Assembly (NCBI GenBank): GCA_009784995.1
Contig: WQXE01000006.1
Coordinates: forward strand, 1 to 26,214
Reading direction: 5' to 3'
Origin: Treponema sp.
Lineage (GTDB): Bacteria > Spirochaetota > Spirochaetia > Treponematales > Breznakiellaceae
Length of the DNA stretch: 26,214 nt
Part shown: positions 23,805 through 26,214 of the stretch, one piece after another
How positions within the stretch are numbered: position 1 is the stretch's first letter
How the letters are laid out: each line of letters starts with the position of its first letter
Made by a program: the position numbers and the translations under genes
Notes under the pieces: generated by a model
What the model was told of the DNA's origin: nothing
Database searches by the model: none
What the model saw: the letters and a program-made list of their open reading frames with translations, nothing else

Positions 23805-26214
23805 CTACTCCAAAACTATTTTTAATTTTACAAATGAATCCATAGCGGATTTAAAATCAAATTTTTCCATACTTACGATTAATTCACCGCTTCCCGGTAT
23901 CAAACGAAGTTCGTCGATTAAATCAAGACATTCAGGATCGCCTCTTTTTAATAATGGTTCAAGTTTTTCCAGCAGTTTTTGTGTCGCTGCCGTATCCAAT
24001 TTTTGTGATAAATCAGAATTATCAGCTGTTTTAGAAACTAAAGGTTCAAGTTCTTTAAGCGCTTCGTTTAATTCTTTTTCAAACTCAGCCATTTGTTCCT
24101 GTGTAACCAGGTTTTTGCCGCCTTCCAATTGGTGTTCAATTTCTTCCGAAATTTGCTGCAAACGGAATTTTCCAAGCTGACCGGCGTTACTCCTTAATGT
24201 ATGCGCCAGTCTGTGTCCAAGTTTTATATCGCCTGTATTTAAGGCGTCTGTTATTTCTTTAAATATATTACGGTTACTGTCTACAAAGTTATTTATCAAT
24301 TTCCCGCGAAGTTCATCTTCGGCTTGAGCGTTTTTTGTTTTATCTTCTTTTTTCCAATTTATAGGTTTAAAGTATTTCATTAAACAATGCCATAATTCCT
24401 GTGATGTAAAAGGTTTTCCGACATAATCAACCATACCGCTCGTTTTATATAAATCCCGATCATGTGTCATAACATTTGCGGTTAACGCCACAATTGGGAT
24501 GCCGGTATTTAATTTAAGAATTTTTGACGCTGCTTCAAGTCCATCCATAACAGGCATGTGCATGTCCATAAAAATAAGATCAAATTGTTTTTTACCTTCC
24601 CGCATTCTTTCAAGCACTTTATCAACGCCTACTTTTCCGTTTTCCGCTACTACTGTTTTAATACCTACCCTGAAAAGATGTTCACATATTACCTGCTGGT
24701 TCATAACGTTATCTTCGCATAACAAAATTTCGCCTTCGAATGTAGGTTTGTCAAGATCGCCTTGTATTAATCTTGTTTCCGGCATATTTTCGCGTTCCGA
24801 ATCTACCGTATCAAATGAAAGTTCAAAACTGAACTTACTTCCCACACCCGGCGTACTTTCAATAATAAGTTCGCCGCCCATCATTTTTATAAGGTAATTT
24901 GTGATGGCAAGCCCTAATCCCGTGCCGCCGTATTTGCGGGTAGTGCCGGCTTCCGCCTGTGTAAAAGGATCGAGTACTTTTTTAATTTGTTCAGGGGTCA
25001 TGCCGATCCCCGAATCTTTTACTTCAAAATACATTTTTACAGAGTTTTCGTGTGTTTCTTTTATAACGGATAAAACTTTTATTATTCCGGAACTTGTAAA
25101 CTTTTCCGCGTTTGACAAAAGATTCGCTAGAATCTGGCGCAGCCTTACAGGATCGCCTAACGGAATTTTTCCGACAGAAGGTTCCGCGTAAAAATGCAAA
25201 AGGAGTCCCTTATCTTCAGTTTTGGGCAGAATCATGGTGCGGCACGCGGAAAAAATATCCGGCAAGCTGAAAGGAACTTTTTCCAGTTCCAGTTTGCCGG
25301 ATTCAATTTTTGATATATCCAAAATATCGTTAATGATATGCAAAAGCCACTGCGAGTTCTCAAGAATATTGGAAAGATAGTTTTTTGTTTTTTCAGGTAT
25401 ATCGTCACCTAACGCGAGTTCTGAAAAACCTACAATACTGTTCATCGGCGTTCTAATTTCATGGCTCATATTGGCAAGGAACGACGATTTTGTCTGATTC
25501 GCTATCTCCGCTTCTTCGCGCGCTTTACGGCGTTCAAAACCGGAAATGGTCAACGCCATTAAATCCGCCAAAGATGAAACAAAACTCTGTTCCTCTATAG
25601 TCCAATCGCGCTTGTTCGGATATTTTTCGCATAAATCCTGTTCAACGCAAATAACACCTACCAGTTTTCCTTCTACATGAATCGGCGCGTCAAGCATAGC
25701 GCATATATTAGGACCGTATCCGCCGATTGTTATATTAAACTGAGATCTTTTTAAATCGCTTGTGACAATCAATCTTTCTGTTTTTAAACTATTCGCGTAT
25801 TTTTCGTGCGGTTTTAAATCAAAATCTTCCTGTACGCTTATTTTTCCCGAGCTGCAGTCATAACAAGTAATATTTGTAAGAACATCGGAATTTTCTGTTA
25901 TATTCCATATACTTACACGATTTGTTTTAAGCGCGATACCTCCCTGTTTTACAATTACATCGGCGGCGTCTTTTAACACACCCGCCGAAATTGCGGGTGA
26001 TTTTGTTACATTCGCGAGTGTATCGCTTAATTTATGCGCGTATTTGTAATTTTCCGCTATATCACGCGTCTGCTCTTCAACAAGCGTTTCCAAACTTTTA
26101 TTAAAACGGCGGCTTCTTATTAGAAAAACCGCGACAATTGAAAGCGCGAATAAAAGTAAAGCGGATAAAATTATCAGCATTACCATCAGCGGGCGCTGCG
26201 CTTCGGCAACCTTC
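23805..26214 (-). CDS. Hybrid histidine kinase with GAF, REC and HPt domains (partial, runs off the right edge)
   Basis: Numbered from ATG 26186, a transmembrane helix (about 3-23) leads to a coiled segment, a GAF domain (about 63-215), HisKA SFLANMSHEIRTPMNS with H242, and HATPase_c with N box LRQILANLLSNAEKF (349-363), DSGIGM and GGTGLGLAI. A receiver domain carries phospho-acceptor D541 in FMDMHMP and K591. An HPt domain has H662 in LAHTLRSNAGQLG, followed by about 75 residues often seen after HPt in such kinases. The chain thus holds a full His-Asp-His relay, and the adjacent CheY-like protein can be the last Asp. The frame stays open upstream of ATG 26186 to the window edge (KVAEAQRPL before the helix), so an N-terminal periplasmic sensor domain very likely lies outside the window. 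The signal sensed is unknown. Confidence 0.93.
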   Translation of the reverse strand, partial: KVAEAQRPLMVMLIILSALLLFALSIVAVFLIRSRRFNKSLETLVEEQTRDIAENYKYAHKLSDTLANVTKSPAISAGVLKDAADVIVKQGGIALKTNRVSIWNITENSDVLTNITCYDCSSGKISVQEDFDLKPHEKYANSLKTERLIVTSDLKRSQFNITIGGYGPNICAMLDAPIHVEGKLVGVICVEQDLCEKYPNKRDWTIEEQSFVSSLADLMALTISGFERRKAREEAEIANQTKSSFLANMSHEIRTPMNSIVGFSELALGDDIPEKTKNYLSNILENSQWLLHIINDILDISKIESGKLELEKVPFSLPDIFSACRTMILPKTEDKGLLLHFYAEPSVGKIPLGDPVRLRQILANLLSNAEKFTSSGIIKVLSVIKETHENSVKMYFEVKDSGIGMTPEQIKKVLDPFTQAEAGTTRKYGGTGLGLAITNYLIKMMGGELIIESTPGVGSKFSFELSFDTVDSERENMPETRLIQGDLDKPTFEGEILLCEDNVMNQQVICEHLFRVGIKTVVAENGKVGVDKVLERMREGKKQFDLIFMDMHMPVMDGLEAASKILKLNTGIPIVALTANVMTHDRDLYKTSGMVDYVGKPFTSQELWHCLMKYFKPINWKKEDKTKNAQAEDELRGKLINNFVDSNRNIFKEITDALNTGDIKLGHRLAHTLRSNAGQLGKFRLQQISEEIEHQLEGGKNLVTQEQMAEFEKELNEALKELEPLVSKTADNSDLSQKLDTAATQKLLEKLEPLLKRGDPECLDLIDELRLIPGSGELIVSMEKFDFKSAMDSFVKLKIVLE

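Overview
The window looks like chromosomal DNA of a spirochaete, most likely a Treponema or close gut-associated relative. This rests on an AT-rich base composition with frequent CGCG words, a divergent spirochaete-type FliG paralogue, the run ffs - dnaX - ybaB - recR, a [FeFe]-hydrogenase fused to a chemotaxis signalling domain (a type described in termite-gut treponemes), and typical Treponema-style outer-membrane proteins. I cannot name the species. No phage, insertion sequence, CRISPR array, rRNA or tRNA is visible; the only RNA gene of a known family is the SRP RNA.

Left part (1-9646): a large charged protein of unknown function faces a two-gene minus-strand unit in which an atypical FliG is translationally coupled (ATGA overlap) to an M16C metalloprotease. 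A divergent lipoprotein-like M15 DD-carboxypeptidase and a small XRE-type regulator follow; the regulator is convergent with ftsH. Middle part (9646-17643): ftsH and polA diverge from a 46-bp gap in which both appear to have leaderless extended -10 promoters. polA is followed by a soluble H2-sensor-like hydrogenase/MCP fusion. On the opposite strand lies the DNA replication/repair cluster dnaX - ybaB - recR, preceded by ffs. The 320-bp gap between ffs and dnaX is a patchwork of short phrase-like repeats, and a related repeat sits in frame inside polA.

Right part (17644-26214): two outer-membrane-type proteins, the second interrupted by one in-frame TGA. Next comes a 247-bp gap with a candidate minus-strand small RNA whose terminator loop copies the 16S rRNA 3' end (anti-Shine-Dalgarno). 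Then comes a plus-strand run: an AI-2E-type permease, a DUF2156 acyltransferase-like protein and the SpoU methyltransferase RlmB. A 17-bp tandem repeat covers the stop codons of rlmB and of a convergent CheY-like regulator. That regulator is translated directly after a hybrid histidine kinase (TM, GAF, HisKA, HATPase, REC, HPt) that runs off the right edge.

The best leads for something new are the candidate anti-SD small RNA, the recurrent layout of a -10 box exactly 6 nt before an ATG without Shine-Dalgarno, and the H2-sensing receptor with altered active-site residues. All three are predictions from sequence alone.
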